NCBI GenBank assembly: GCA_001898505.1
Contig: MKTZ01000021.1
Span: forward strand, 103,151-167,150
Reading direction: 5' to 3'
DNA from: Sphingobacteriales bacterium 50-39
Lineage (GTDB): Bacteria; Bacteroidota; Bacteroidia; Chitinophagales; Chitinophagaceae
DNA: 64,000 bases
Shown here: piece after piece, positions 1-9,315 of the stretch
Position numbering within the stretch: the stretch's first letter is position 1
Layout: each line of letters starts with the position of its first letter
Notes under the pieces: generated by a model
Told to the model about the DNA's origin: nothing
Databases searched by the model: none
Seen by the model: only the letters and a program-made list of their open reading frames with translations
Translations under genes and position numbers: made by a program

Positions 1-1
1 G

Positions 2-628
2 CACTGCCAAATACACTTACTGTATAAAATATCCGATGCACGATGGGAAAAGCAGATCATCGACTATTCCAAACGGCATGCTGTCGACCTGATCCTTCTT
101 GTCAAAAAGAAAAGGACTGGGCACTCCCAGCTCAGGACGGTCGCGGATGTAGACAGACTGGTGGATAAGACCCTTTGTCCTGTATTGACGGTCTCCGATC
201 AGCCAGCCCTTTCCAGCCTGAAGAATATCGTGCTTCCTGTGGGCGATCATCTGCCGATGCGCAAGCTTTTATTCGCTACCTATCTGGGCCGGACGGTGAA
301 TTCAACCATCCACCTGGTAGCGCCTGCCAATAACAGCGACCCTGCAATGGCTGTTGGGATGCGTCACAACCTGCAGAAATGTTACCGGCTCCTGCGGGAA
401 AATACCAATCTCTCCGTAGAATGCCAGGCCAGCCCGGAGGAGAACCTTGCCGAAGCCGCATGGGATTATGCGAAAAAAATAAAGGCAGACCTTATCCTTA
501 CCTCTCCCGGCAAGGAGTCGATGCTTTCGGGCTTCTGGAACAACCTGCGCAGTAAATTCTTCCGGCGTAAGGGTTCCCGTTCATTACCCAATACTTCTCA
601 GATACCGGTGATGACGATACTTTCATAA
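2..628 (+). CDS. Universal stress protein, C-terminal part (5' end outside window)
   Basis: The reading frame is open from base 2 with no start codon needed, so this is the 3' part of a longer gene. Two Usp-like units are visible. The first ends with DLILLVKKKRTGHSQLR followed by DKTLCPVLTV, the usual end of a UspA fold. The second starts at SSLKNIVLPVGDH and contains ADLILTSPGKE, then SQIPVMTIL. The nucleotide-binding GxxG pattern is poorly kept. A GTG at 161 could start a shorter ORF, but the Usp similarity runs upstream of it. The missing N-terminus could be another Usp domain or a transporter. It lies 32 bp upstream of the lactate permease and may share its transcript. The Usp assignment is by family resemblance. 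Confidence 0.75.
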   Translation, partial: HCQIHLLYKISDARWEKQIIDYSKRHAVDLILLVKKKRTGHSQLRTVADVDRLVDKTLCPVLTVSDQPALSSLKNIVLPVGDHLPMRKLLFATYLGRTVNSTIHLVAPANNSDPAMAVGMRHNLQKCYRLLRENTNLSVECQASPEENLAEAAWDYAKKIKADLILTSPGKESMLSGFWNNLRSKFFRRKGSRSLPNTSQIPVMTILS

Positions 629-660
629 AGGTGATCGTAATTCTTTCGTAAATTGGAGGA

Positions 661-2265
661 ATGACATGGACCCAGCTGACTAACCCTCTGCATTATCCCG
701 GACTTTCCGCCCTGGTGGCTACATCGCCCATTGCCTTTATCTTCTGGGCCCTGATCATTCGAAAGATGAAGGGTTATACGGTGAGTCTGCTGACTGTTCT
801 GGCTGGCCTGCTGATCGCGATCTTCGTATATGGAATGCCGGTGAAACTGGCGACGCTGTCTGTTGTCGACGGCGCATTGTATGGCCTGTTCACCATTTGC
901 TGGATCATTTTGGGGGTTCTCTTCCTTTACAATATGACTGTTATCACGGGGGAGTTCGAGATCATGCGTAAGTTTATGGCCTCCGTTACAACGGACAGGA
1001 GGCTGCAGGCTGTGCTGATAGCGTTTGCATTCGGCTCTTTTTTAGAAGGGGCTGCGGGGTTTGGGGCGCCGGTAGCCATTACGGCCTCGATGCTGGTGGG
1101 ACTAGGGTTCGAGCCTTTGTATGCGGCGGGTCTCTGTCTCATCGCCAATACGGCGCCGGTGGCCTTTGGTTCCATCGGCATACCTATTACGGTGGCTTCA
1201 CAGGTGTCGGGTCTACCGGAAATGGCCATCTCAAAAATGGTGGGTCAGACGTTGCCCGTCATCTCGCTGATACTGCCCTTTTACCTTGTTTATATTACGG
1301 CGGGGTGGAAAAGGACCCGGGAAATATGGCCTGTACTACTGATGGCGGGTGGCAGTTTTGCCATCGTACAGTTTGTTACATCCAATTATATCAGCCCCAT
1401 GCTGCCGGATGTGTTGTCGGGTCTGGTCTGTATTATTTGTTTGATCCTTTTCTTTAGGCGGAAGACGGTGGACGGCGGGCGGACAACGATGGGCGGGCTG
1501 GCTTATTCGCACTCACGGATACTGCGGGCCTGGTCTCCCTTTATAATAATGACCGCTCTGGTGATCCTTTGGGGGATCCCTGCGATAAAGGACGAACTGA
1601 ATGTCCTTGGACAGTTCAAGGCCTTCCTTCCCGGCCTGGACGCACATGCTATCCGGCAGGCGGATGGGCATCCCCTGGTAATAAAGCCTTTTACCTTTAG
1701 CTGGCTCTCCAACGTTGGTACGGCCATCTTTCTGGCAGCCCTGTTTTCCATGCCTCTCATCGGCGCCAATGGACGCATGGCCATTCAAGCCCTGGCGCTG
1801 ACGCTGCGTCAGCTGAAGATTCCGGCGCTGACCATTGCTTCGGTAATGGGATTCGCCTATGTGGTCAATAATTCGGGCATGTCGATCACGATGGCGTTAG
1901 CGCTGGCGACCACGGGGTCACTTTTTCCTTTTTTCTCTCCGATATTAGGGTGGTTGGGGGTATTTCTAACGGGATCAGACACCTCATCCAATGCTCTCTT
2001 CAGTAAATTACAATATAGTTCGGCGATGTCCATCGGGGTCAACCCGGCGGTGACGGTAGGCGCCAATGTCGCCGGTGGTGTCACGGGCAAGATGATATCA
2101 CCCCAATCTGTCGCAGTTGGCGCTACGGCAGTGGGTCTTGTGGGGAGAGAGTCGGACCTGTTCCGGTTTACGGTCAAACACAGTTTTATCATGCTGGCAA
2201 TTGTCTGTATCCTGACGACTTTACAGGCTTATGCAGCGCATTTTTTACATATCTTCGGACTATGA
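661..2265 (+). CDS. lctP: L-lactate permease (LctP/LldP family)
   Basis: This is a 534-residue inner-membrane protein with about 12 hydrophobic segments, expected to import lactate (family members also take glycolate) with protons. It carries the family core FGSFLEGAAGFGAPVAITA near residues 125-143 and LCLIANTAPVAFGSIGIPI near 159-177. The N-terminus aligns in length with E. coli LldP, which supports the ATG at 661. An in-frame stop at 649-651 excludes a longer form. GGAGGA touches the start codon directly, which is unusually close for a Shine-Dalgarno sequence. The stop overlaps the next gene's start (ATGA), so import and a hydroxyacid dehydrogenase are probably translationally coupled. Confidence 0.95.
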   Translation: MTWTQLTNPLHYPGLSALVATSPIAFIFWALIIRKMKGYTVSLLTVLAGLLIAIFVYGMPVKLATLSVVDGALYGLFTICWIILGVLFLYNMTVITGEFEIMRKFMASVTTDRRLQAVLIAFAFGSFLEGAAGFGAPVAITASMLVGLGFEPLYAAGLCLIANTAPVAFGSIGIPITVASQVSGLPEMAISKMVGQTLPVISLILPFYLVYITAGWKRTREIWPVLLMAGGSFAIVQFVTSNYISPMLPDVLSGLVCIICLILFFRRKTVDGGRTTMGGLAYSHSRILRAWSPFIIMTALVILWGIPAIKDELNVLGQFKAFLPGLDAHAIRQADGHPLVIKPFTFSWLSNVGTAIFLAALFSMPLIGANGRMAIQALALTLRQLKIPALTIASVMGFAYVVNNSGMSITMALALATTGSLFPFFSPILGWLGVFLTGSDTSSNALFSKLQYSSAMSIGVNPAVTVGANVAGGVTGKMISPQSVAVGATAVGLVGRESDLFRFTVKHSFIMLAIVCILTTLQAYAAHFLHIFGL

Positions 2266-3209
2266 ATATAGTAGTCATCGACGGATACACCCTCAATCCC
2301 GGCGACCAGAGCTGGGAGAATATATCGAAAATCGGGAAATTGACAATTTATGATCGTACTTCCGCGGCGGATATAGTCGAAAGATGCCGGGACGCGGAGG
2401 TCGTGATCACCAATAAGGTCCCTTTTACGGCAGCGACACTGGAACAGCTGCCTAAGCTGAAGATGATCGCTGTCACGGCGACGGGATACAATATTATCGA
2501 TACGGCCACGGCCCGTAAACGGGATATCGTCGTATCCAATGTCCCCTCGTATGGGACGGCTTCGGTGGCCCAGCACGCTTTTTCGCTGATACTGGAACTG
2601 ACCAATCATGTGGGAGCAAATAGTGCGTCGGTGGCGGCTGGAGATTGGCAAAAGGCGCCTGACTGGTGTTATACTGTGGCGCCGGTGATGGAGCTGGAAG
2701 GCAAGACGCTCGGCATCATCGGATATGGCAATATCGGTCAACGGATGAGTCTTATTGCCCAGGCCTTTGGCATGAAAGTGCTTTATTACAGCCCTGGTGA
2801 CAAGCCCTGGACGCCGGATGAGCGCGCGGACCTTCCCACTCTTTTTGCCAATAGCGATGTAGTATCCCTGCATGCGCCGCTGACGTCTGGTAACGAAAAG
2901 TTCGTGAATAAGGACCTGTTGAAAAGAATGAAGCCAACAGCCTTCCTTATCAATACGGCAAGGGGACCGCTCATCGACGAGCACGATCTGGCGGAGGCGC
3001 TGAATAATGGATGGATAGCAGGCGCCGGTCTGGATGTCCTTTCCGTGGAGCCTCCGACGGATAGCAACCCATTGCTCAAGGCGAAGAACTGTATCATCAC
3101 CCCTCATATGTCGTGGATCAGCCGGGAGGCGAGGGAGAGGATCATGGAGATGACGGAGGCTAATATAAAGGCTTTTTTGGATGGGTCGGAGATCAATAGA
3201 GTGGGGTAA
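2262..3209 (+). CDS. D-2-hydroxyacid dehydrogenase (NAD(P)-dependent)
   Basis: This 315-residue protein is full length for the D-isomer-specific 2-hydroxyacid dehydrogenase family. It has a substrate domain split around a Rossmann domain with GYGNIG at 154-159. The catalytic set is present: R234 (NTARG), E263 (VEPP) and H282 (TPHMSW). It most resembles glycerate/hydroxypyruvate reductases, but exact substrate cannot be read from sequence. Because it overlaps the lactate permease by four bases, a role in oxidising an imported 2-hydroxyacid (D-lactate, glycolate or glycerate) is a reasonable inference. D-lactate dehydrogenase is the main alternative. Confidence 0.9.
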   Translation: MNIVVIDGYTLNPGDQSWENISKIGKLTIYDRTSAADIVERCRDAEVVITNKVPFTAATLEQLPKLKMIAVTATGYNIIDTATARKRDIVVSNVPSYGTASVAQHAFSLILELTNHVGANSASVAAGDWQKAPDWCYTVAPVMELEGKTLGIIGYGNIGQRMSLIAQAFGMKVLYYSPGDKPWTPDERADLPTLFANSDVVSLHAPLTSGNEKFVNKDLLKRMKPTAFLINTARGPLIDEHDLAEALNNGWIAGAGLDVLSVEPPTDSNPLLKAKNCIITPHMSWISREARERIMEMTEANIKAFLDGSEINRVG

Positions 3210-3227
3210 CCTCGAATAGCCATTATT

Positions 3228-4616
3228 ATGAAAATATACCTGATCTTATCCTGCCTGCTATGCTATAGCGTATCATTGTTTTCCCAGAATGAGCTGGACC
3301 CGCAATATGTCGGATGGCAAGGCAAGTACATGGACCTTCAGGCTATATCCGACAAAGACAACAAACAGCATTGTCTTTTCCTCGTGGGCACGGACAGCGT
3401 AAAAGGATTCCTGATGGATAACAGTGGTACGGTCCTTCATACATATACGGTGTTACGTGTCGGCAAGGAGCGGTTGTTGGGCGGCTTCATCCGGGACGGG
3501 AAGGTTTATGTCTATCTGTATAATCCTTCGGAGGAGGTGATCCATGCACAGGTATTCAGTGGCGACGCCGACAAAGAGGATCTCATTCCCTTCCCCATGA
3601 AGAAAGAGAAAGAGCTGGATAAGGTCAACTGCGGGGATCATTTCATGTATTTCACCATACGCAAAAAATCCTCTGACCTTATCATCTATGATTTCAGGGA
3701 TGAGATGAAGTTCGATACCCTGCGATATCATTTCGAGGATGACCTTTGGCAAAAGCTTACTAAGGGAGGTTCCATTTTCAACCGGGATGCCGATGTGGGA
3801 ACGGTGGACCCGCAGGGGAAATGGAGTGTGGAGGCAGCCAAAAATGCCAACAAGATCTATTATGTACATGACACCCTGTTCCTGATAATGAATACCGAGA
3901 GAGGCGCGACGAGTATCATCGCTTTCGACATGCAGCATAAACAGACGAACACCTGGGTAGTCACACAGAGCGATGCGATCATGCCTGCGGATGACCGCCC
4001 ACATCCCTATAGTGATAATTCTTTTCTCCTGGATGGGAAGCTTTACTATGTACAGGCTACTTTCGACAGCCTGTTCGTGCAGGTCAATGACTTTTACAGC
4101 GGCCAGCTCCTAAAAAAGTATATGTCGAAAAGAAATGAAGACATCGATTTTAAGAACACACCGATCATCCAGGAGGGAACCGGATTTTATGCGAAGGGAT
4201 CGAAAGAGCTGGACAAGACCCGGCAATTGCTCCGCAAGATGGTCAATGGCCGTGCGATGATCGTGGCCGGGCGGGATGGGAATGGCCATGTGGTACTTAC
4301 CATTGGGTCGTATACGCAAGTAAGCGGCGGAGGCGGAGGCTATTTTATGGGCGGTGGCGGCGGTGCACCTGTCTATATGGGTGGCGGCGGCGGTCAGACG
4401 TGGACGGTGTCGGCGCGATTCAGGATGCTGCTTGATGCAAATACCTTTGAGCATGTGAGCGGGGAAGTGGGCACCGGCATCGATGAAAAGGTCGATTCCT
4501 TTACTTCCGACAAGAACGTTCCTGATAGTATGGAAGTCGTGTTCATGCTGGGAAGCGACTATGTATATACCTATTATGACAAGACGGCCGGCATGCTGAG
4601 GATGGTGAGGTTGTAG
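3228..4616 (+). CDS. Secreted hypothetical protein with glycine-rich segment
   Basis: I do not recognise this 462-residue protein. It begins with a clear signal peptide (MKIYLILSCLLCYSVSLFSQ, probable cleavage after about residue 20), so it should be exported. No lipobox follows. The body is rich in beta-prone sequence with alternating aspartates and aromatics, loosely like a beta-propeller or outer-surface protein. Around residues 366-392 there are three runs of five glycines spaced by YFM and APVYM, then a normal sequence to the end. It follows the dehydrogenase by 18 bp and may be last in that transcript, although its product has no evident link to lactate use. Confidence 0.8.
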   Translation: MKIYLILSCLLCYSVSLFSQNELDPQYVGWQGKYMDLQAISDKDNKQHCLFLVGTDSVKGFLMDNSGTVLHTYTVLRVGKERLLGGFIRDGKVYVYLYNPSEEVIHAQVFSGDADKEDLIPFPMKKEKELDKVNCGDHFMYFTIRKKSSDLIIYDFRDEMKFDTLRYHFEDDLWQKLTKGGSIFNRDADVGTVDPQGKWSVEAAKNANKIYYVHDTLFLIMNTERGATSIIAFDMQHKQTNTWVVTQSDAIMPADDRPHPYSDNSFLLDGKLYYVQATFDSLFVQVNDFYSGQLLKKYMSKRNEDIDFKNTPIIQEGTGFYAKGSKELDKTRQLLRKMVNGRAMIVAGRDGNGHVVLTIGSYTQVSGGGGGYFMGGGGGAPVYMGGGGGQTWTVSARFRMLLDANTFEHVSGEVGTGIDEKVDSFTSDKNVPDSMEVVFMLGSDYVYTYYDKTAGMLRMVRL

Positions 4617-4663
4617 TCTTGGGCCGACCATGGCAGGGGTCCTGTCTGGTGTGCGGGGGGCCT

Positions 4664-7309
4664 CTATTTATTTTCTGCCGCGCCTGCGGAGGGTGTTACC
4701 GAAACATTCCGCGGCATCAGCAGCTTGCTGATCAATCCTGTCCATCCTGTCTGGTGCGATGCGCCCACACCCCGTCCGTTGTCGCCATGGAAATATTCAA
4801 AGAAGAGGATATAATCCTTAAAATGCGGATCGCACTGCATCTTTTCACATTCGCCAAATACGGGGCGACGGCCTTTGTCATCCTTGAGGAAGATATTAGC
4901 TATCCGCCGGGACAGCTCCATACTGATCTCGTTCAACGTTAGCATTTTGCCGGAATGGGTCGGATACTCTACCTTGAAGTCGTCCCCATAGTAGTGATGA
5001 AAACGTTGCAGCGACTCGATGATAAGAAAATTGGGGGGCATCCAGATAGGCCCGCGCCAGTTGGAATTACCGCCAAACATGCCGCTGTCGGATTCCCCCG
5101 GGACATATTTTACCCGCAGGACCTGGCCGTCTACCCGCAGCTCATAGGGATGTTGTTCGTGATATTTGGACAGGGCCCGTACGCCGTACGCGCTGAGGAA
5201 CTCTGTCTCGTCCAGCATGCGATAGAGTATACGTTTGATCCGGTGGCCCCGAAGCAGCGACAAAAGGTGTTTCTCTTCCGAGCCCTTCTCGTGCCAGCGC
5301 GATACCAGCGATGCGAGGTCGGGGCGATGCTCCAGGAGCCATTTCAGCCGCTTGGCAAACTCAGGGAGGGCCTGGAGGATCATGTCGTCGATGACCTCAA
5401 CGGCAAAGAGGGGCGCCAGTCCAACCATCGACCTGATTTTAACGCGGATGCCTTTTTCACCGGGGATACGGATGGTATCATAAAAAAATTCGTCTTCCGT
5501 ATCCCAAAGACCTTCCGAACCATCACCCATGTTGGCGATAGCGCTTGCGATATGAAGAAAGTGCTCGAAGAATTTATTGGCCATGTCCTGGTAGGCAGGA
5601 TTGGTCATGGATAGTTCCAGTGCGATACGCATGAGGTTGAGGGAATAGGTGGCCATCCAACTGGTGCCGTCGGCCTGTTCCAGGGTTCCTCCATAGGGGA
5701 GGTGCGTATTGCTGCGATCGAAAACACCGATATTATCCATTCCGAGGAAGCCGCCTTCGAAAATGTTATTCCCCTCTTCATCCTTCCGATTGACCCACCA
5801 TGTGAAGTTGAGGAGCAACTTGTGGAACACGGTCTCTAAAAAGACGATGTCCCCTTTGCCGCCGTTGGCATTCTTTTCCAGTTCATAGACGCGATAGGCG
5901 GCCCAGGCATGCACGGGGGGATTTGCGTCGCTGAAGCTCCACTCGTAGGCGGGCAATTGTCCGTTGGGATGCATATACCAATCGTGGGTCAGGAGCAGCA
6001 GCTGGTGTTTGGCGAAGTCAGGGTCGATGATGGCCAGCGAGATACAATGGAAGGCAAGGTCCCAGGCGGCATACCAGGGATACTCCCATTTATCGGGCAT
6101 GGAAATAATATTCCTGTTGTTGAGATGCTGCCAGGTGTGGTTGCGGCCTGCCAGCCGTTGTGGCGGCGGGGGAGGTTGTTCGGGGTCGCCCGACAGCCAG
6201 TGGTGTACGTTGTAGTAATACAACTGCTTGCCCCATAACATACCCGCGAATGCCTGCCGTTGTACGAGCTTCTCATCTTCGCCTTCGACATCCCTTTGCA
6301 GGTCCTGGTAGAATTCATCTGTCTCGGCCAGCCGGGTATCGAAGATGGACCCGAAATCCGCAAAGGGGGCCTGGCTGCACTTGTTTTCCAGTCGCAGACG
6401 GATGGAGACGGATGCTCCACCAGGGATCATACGGTGGTATAGAAGGGCGGTCTTGGTACCCTGCTGGAAATTCACGGCCTGGTCATTCTTATGGATGAGG
6501 TATTCGTTTACGCCATCCTTGAAATAGCCGGTGACATGGGAGCCATACAAACGCTGGACATTGGTCTCATTGTCGCAGAAGAGATGTGTATCCGTCTGGT
6601 CAGCATGGAGCGTGAATTCACCCAGATCGCGGTGCTGCATGATGATGTTGCCTTCATTGGAGGTCATCATCGCGGGCTTGTAGTCGTCATAGCCCCAGCC
6701 CCAGGTATTGCGAAACCAGAATGTGGGTATGATATGGAGGGGTGCGGCATCTTTTCCCCTGTTGTACACGGTGATCCGGATGAGGATGTCTTCCATGTCC
6801 GCCTTGGCATATTCGACGAATACGTCGAAATATTTATCCTCATTGAAGATCCCGGTATCCGTCAGTTCAAATTCCGGATCATCTTTTGTCCTTCTTGCAT
6901 TCTCCTCTTTGAGCCGTTGATAGGGATATTCCTGTTGAGGATACTTATACAGCATCTTCATATAGGAGTGGGTGGGGGAGGAGTCGAGATAGTAATACAG
7001 CTCTTTTACGTCCTCGCCATGATTGCCTTCTGGGCCGGAGAGGCCGAATAGACGCTCTTTGATGATAGGGTCTTTTTCATTCCAGAGGCCGAGACAAAAA
7101 CACAACGTTTGTTGTTTGTCCGAGAACCCTGCCAGGCCGTCCTCTCCCCAGCGCCATGCTTTGCTGCGGGCCATGTCGTGGGTGGTGTAGCCCCATGCGT
7201 CCCCGTTAGCGCTATAGTCTTCCCGGACCGTCCCCCATTGCCGTTCGGAGAGGTAGGGTCCCCATTTTTTCCAATCTGGTGTTTGAAGCCGCTCTTTTTC
7301 TATGTTCAT
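4664..7309 (-). CDS. GH63-like glucosidase (MGH1-type (alpha/alpha)6-barrel)
   Basis: This large protein (881 residues from the chosen start) resembles bacterial glucosidases of the GH63/MGH1-like group. These have an N-terminal beta-sandwich and a C-terminal (alpha/alpha)6 barrel that hydrolyses alpha-glucosidic or mannosylglycerate-type bonds. Typical pieces are KWGPYLSERQWGTVREDYS at the N-terminus, and KWEYPWYAAWDLAFHCI, GGFLGMDNIGVFDR and NWRGPIWMPPNFL in the barrel. The ATG at 7309 (MNIEKERLQTP) is preferred, because the family begins here. A longer frame from 7363 reads through a hairpin and the end of the upstream gene. No signal peptide is seen, so it is probably cytoplasmic. The SDR gene upstream suggests that glucose released here may be oxidised. 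Confidence 0.88.
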   Translation of the reverse strand: MNIEKERLQTPDWKKWGPYLSERQWGTVREDYSANGDAWGYTTHDMARSKAWRWGEDGLAGFSDKQQTLCFCLGLWNEKDPIIKERLFGLSGPEGNHGEDVKELYYYLDSSPTHSYMKMLYKYPQQEYPYQRLKEENARRTKDDPEFELTDTGIFNEDKYFDVFVEYAKADMEDILIRITVYNRGKDAAPLHIIPTFWFRNTWGWGYDDYKPAMMTSNEGNIIMQHRDLGEFTLHADQTDTHLFCDNETNVQRLYGSHVTGYFKDGVNEYLIHKNDQAVNFQQGTKTALLYHRMIPGGASVSIRLRLENKCSQAPFADFGSIFDTRLAETDEFYQDLQRDVEGEDEKLVQRQAFAGMLWGKQLYYYNVHHWLSGDPEQPPPPPQRLAGRNHTWQHLNNRNIISMPDKWEYPWYAAWDLAFHCISLAIIDPDFAKHQLLLLTHDWYMHPNGQLPAYEWSFSDANPPVHAWAAYRVYELEKNANGGKGDIVFLETVFHKLLLNFTWWVNRKDEEGNNIFEGGFLGMDNIGVFDRSNTHLPYGGTLEQADGTSWMATYSLNLMRIALELSMTNPAYQDMANKFFEHFLHIASAIANMGDGSEGLWDTEDEFFYDTIRIPGEKGIRVKIRSMVGLAPLFAVEVIDDMILQALPEFAKRLKWLLEHRPDLASLVSRWHEKGSEEKHLLSLLRGHRIKRILYRMLDETEFLSAYGVRALSKYHEQHPYELRVDGQVLRVKYVPGESDSGMFGGNSNWRGPIWMPPNFLIIESLQRFHHYYGDDFKVEYPTHSGKMLTLNEISMELSRRIANIFLKDDKGRRPVFGECEKMQCDPHFKDYILFFEYFHGDNGRGVGASHQTGWTGLISKLLMPRNVSVTPSAGAAENK

Positions 7310-7325
7310 TCGGTGTCGTTTACCG

Positions 7326-7346
7326 GCCGGCCTTTTGTGGCCGGCT
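7326..7346. terminator. GC hairpin between SDR and glucosidase genes
   Basis: The arms GGCCGGC and GCCGGCC flank a short T-rich loop between two minus-strand genes. There is no clean U-tract, so it may weaken rather than end transcription from the SDR gene into the glucosidase gene. Confidence 0.35.
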
Positions 7347-7355
7347 GGAGCAAAA

Positions 7356-8168
7356 TTACCCATTCGTACTGAATCCGGGATACAGGGTCATGCCTCCATC
7401 CACGAATAAGGTGGTGCCCGTCACATACTCGGAGTCGTCACTGGCGAGCCAGACCGCGGCTTTCCCGATATCCTCCACTACTCCCACCCGGCCATAGGGG
7501 ATCAGCTCCAGCAGCTTTTTTTCCGCGGACGGCGTATCCCATGCCTGGTGATTGATGGGGGTTTTGATGGCGCCTGGCCCGATGCTATTGACACGGATCT
7601 TCCAGGGGGCGAACTCCTGGGCAATGCTTTTCATCATCATCATGATCCCGCCTTTGCTGGCCGCATAGTTGGCATGCCCTGCCCAGGGGATCACTTCATG
7701 AACGCTGCTCATGCAAATGATCTTGCCTGCCGATATGGATCTTTCAGGCACCACGCCTCTCCGCAGGAATTCGCGGATGGCTTCCCGTGCACAGAGGAAC
7801 TGCCCGGTGAGATTTACGCCTAAAACGTAATTCCATTGCTCCAGGCTCATGTCCTGGAAGGGAGAGTCTCTTTGCAGACCGGCGTTATTGACCAGTATGT
7901 CCACCGTTGAGAATTGAGCAACGACATCGCTGAACATTTTCTTTACTTCGTCTTCTTTGCTGACATCACATTGGTAAAGGATGCCCTTGTCTCCTGCATC
8001 CTCCACCTCTTGCAATACGGCGCGCGCTGCTGCTTCCGTAGCCGCCACGGGATGATTGATCACGACGATAGCCCCGGCTGCGGCCAGGGCTTTAGCTACT
8101 CCTGCGCCAATACCCGAGCTTGCGCCCGTGACAATGGCGATCTGTCCTTGCAATTTTTTCTCCATCAT
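7356..8168 (-). CDS. SDR oxidoreductase, glucose 1-dehydrogenase type
   Basis: This is a classical short-chain dehydrogenase of 270 residues. It has the cofactor motif TGASSGIG at 14-21, NNAG at 94-97, and catalytic S155, Y168 and K172 (MSSVHE ... YAASK). Similarity to Bacillus glucose 1-dehydrogenase is strong across the protein, including MSSVHEVIPW, GPGAIKTPIN and the C-terminal VDGGMTLYPGF. It would oxidise beta-D-glucose to gluconolactone with NAD(P). It lies 46 bp upstream of the GH63-like gene on the same strand, suggesting that sugar cleavage and glucose oxidation work together. A perfect inverted repeat ends two bases upstream of the start codon. M2 (8165) is an equally possible start. 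Confidence 0.88.
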   Translation of the reverse strand: MMEKKLQGQIAIVTGASSGIGAGVAKALAAAGAIVVINHPVAATEAAARAVLQEVEDAGDKGILYQCDVSKEDEVKKMFSDVVAQFSTVDILVNNAGLQRDSPFQDMSLEQWNYVLGVNLTGQFLCAREAIREFLRRGVVPERSISAGKIICMSSVHEVIPWAGHANYAASKGGIMMMMKSIAQEFAPWKIRVNSIGPGAIKTPINHQAWDTPSAEKKLLELIPYGRVGVVEDIGKAAVWLASDDSEYVTGTTLFVDGGMTLYPGFSTNG

Positions 8169-8170
8169 AA

Positions 8171-8198
8171 CGGTAAATTGAGTCGGGTCAATTTACCG
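8171..8198. promoter_or_regulatory. Perfect 11-bp inverted repeat at the SDR start
   Basis: The arms CGGTAAATTGA and TCAATTTACCG are perfect and are separated by six bases. The element ends two bases before the start codon of the minus-strand SDR gene. It could be an operator for the SDR/glucosidase unit, or an mRNA hairpin controlling initiation. It could also serve as a weak terminator for ilvE upstream, but no U-tract follows. Confidence 0.55.
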
Positions 8199-8229
8199 AA
8201 TAATCCCGGGTGGTGCTGCACCTGCGGAC

Positions 8230-9303
8230 CTATTTAACAATAAAATTCCATTCTTCCGTATCGGCCTCCCTGCCATAACGGATATTGTCCAACGCATCCT
8301 TTAGCTGTGCGCCGATGCCCTTCGTCCCGGATTGGGGCAGGGTATAATCTTTGCCGTCGATGCCAATAACTCCGATGGGCGAGATCACAGCGGCCGTACC
8401 TGCGCCAAAAGCTTCGGTGATGGCGCCTTTTTTAAACGCTTCCTTTAATTCTTCGACATCCACGGGTCTCTCTGCTACAGGAACGCCCTGACGCCGGGCC
8501 AGTTTCAGGAGACTATCTCTCGTGACCCCGTCCAATATGGAGTCCGACAAAGGAGGCGTCACCAGCGTGCCGTCAAGCACAAAAAAGACATTCATGGCGC
8601 CGGACTCCTCTATATACCGGTGGGTGCTGCCATCCGTCCACAACACCTGGTCATAACCTTCCTCCCTGGCCTTCTGTGTGGGGTACATGGAGGCGCCGTA
8701 ATTACCACCGCACTTCGCATATCCGGTACCGCCTCTTGCAGCCCGTACAAAATCCCTTTCCACCTTGACACTGACGGGCTTTTCGAAGTACTTTCCCGTG
8801 GGGGTGGCTACTATGGCAAACCGGTAGGAATCCGATACCTTGACCCTTAATCGGGCTTCTGTGGCGATCATAAAGGGGCGGAGATAAAGGGTGCTGCCCT
8901 CTTCACCGGGTACCCAGTTCCTGTCGAGGTCCACCAGCTGGTGGAGGCCTTCTATAAATACTTCCCGCGGGGGTACGGGCATGCACATGCGCTCGGAAGA
9001 AAGGACCATCCGGTCATAATGTCTTTCCGGGCGGAAGATATTTATGGCGCCGTCATCCATTCGGAATGCCTTCATTCCTTCGAAGATGGTCTGTCCATAG
9101 TGCAGTGCCAGCGACACAGGGCTGAGCCGGAAATCGCCGAAAGGAATTATTTGAGGGTCCTGCCACTGACCGTCTGTGAAGTCACAGATCAACATGTGGT
9201 CGGTGAAATATTTTCCGAATTCGAGGTTCTCCCAATCTACTTCGTGGAGCCGCGATGGATATGCCCGCTGGACGGGTATGTGGAAAGATGTCGTGAGCGT
9301 CAT
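8230..9303 (-). CDS. ilvE: Branched-chain amino acid aminotransferase
   Basis: This 357-residue protein is a class IV PLP aminotransferase of the long BCAT type. It transfers the amino group between glutamate and the keto acids of leucine, isoleucine and valine. The PLP lysine is K197 in GGTGYAKCGGNYGAS. Other family blocks are HYGQTIFEGMKAFR (68-81), STLYLRPFMIA and ITEAFGAGTAAVISP. The length matches the family. It lies 12 bp downstream of the decarboxylase gene on the same strand, so both may be co-transcribed, although their reactions are not obviously sequential. Confidence 0.93.
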   Translation of the reverse strand: MTLTTSFHIPVQRAYPSRLHEVDWENLEFGKYFTDHMLICDFTDGQWQDPQIIPFGDFRLSPVSLALHYGQTIFEGMKAFRMDDGAINIFRPERHYDRMVLSSERMCMPVPPREVFIEGLHQLVDLDRNWVPGEEGSTLYLRPFMIATEARLRVKVSDSYRFAIVATPTGKYFEKPVSVKVERDFVRAARGGTGYAKCGGNYGASMYPTQKAREEGYDQVLWTDGSTHRYIEESGAMNVFFVLDGTLVTPPLSDSILDGVTRDSLLKLARRQGVPVAERPVDVEELKEAFKKGAITEAFGAGTAAVISPIGVIGIDGKDYTLPQSGTKGIGAQLKDALDNIRYGREADTEEWNFIVK

Positions 9304-9315
9304 AAAAAAAAGTTT

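Noticed and set aside
2229-3107. 292-codon minus-strand frame
   Set aside because: It is antisense to the D-2-hydroxyacid dehydrogenase, which has all catalytic residues.
4320-4400. GGC/GGT-rich stretch considered as a repeat or unstable microsatellite
   Set aside because: It is in frame inside the secreted protein and encodes glycine runs. There is no frameshift.
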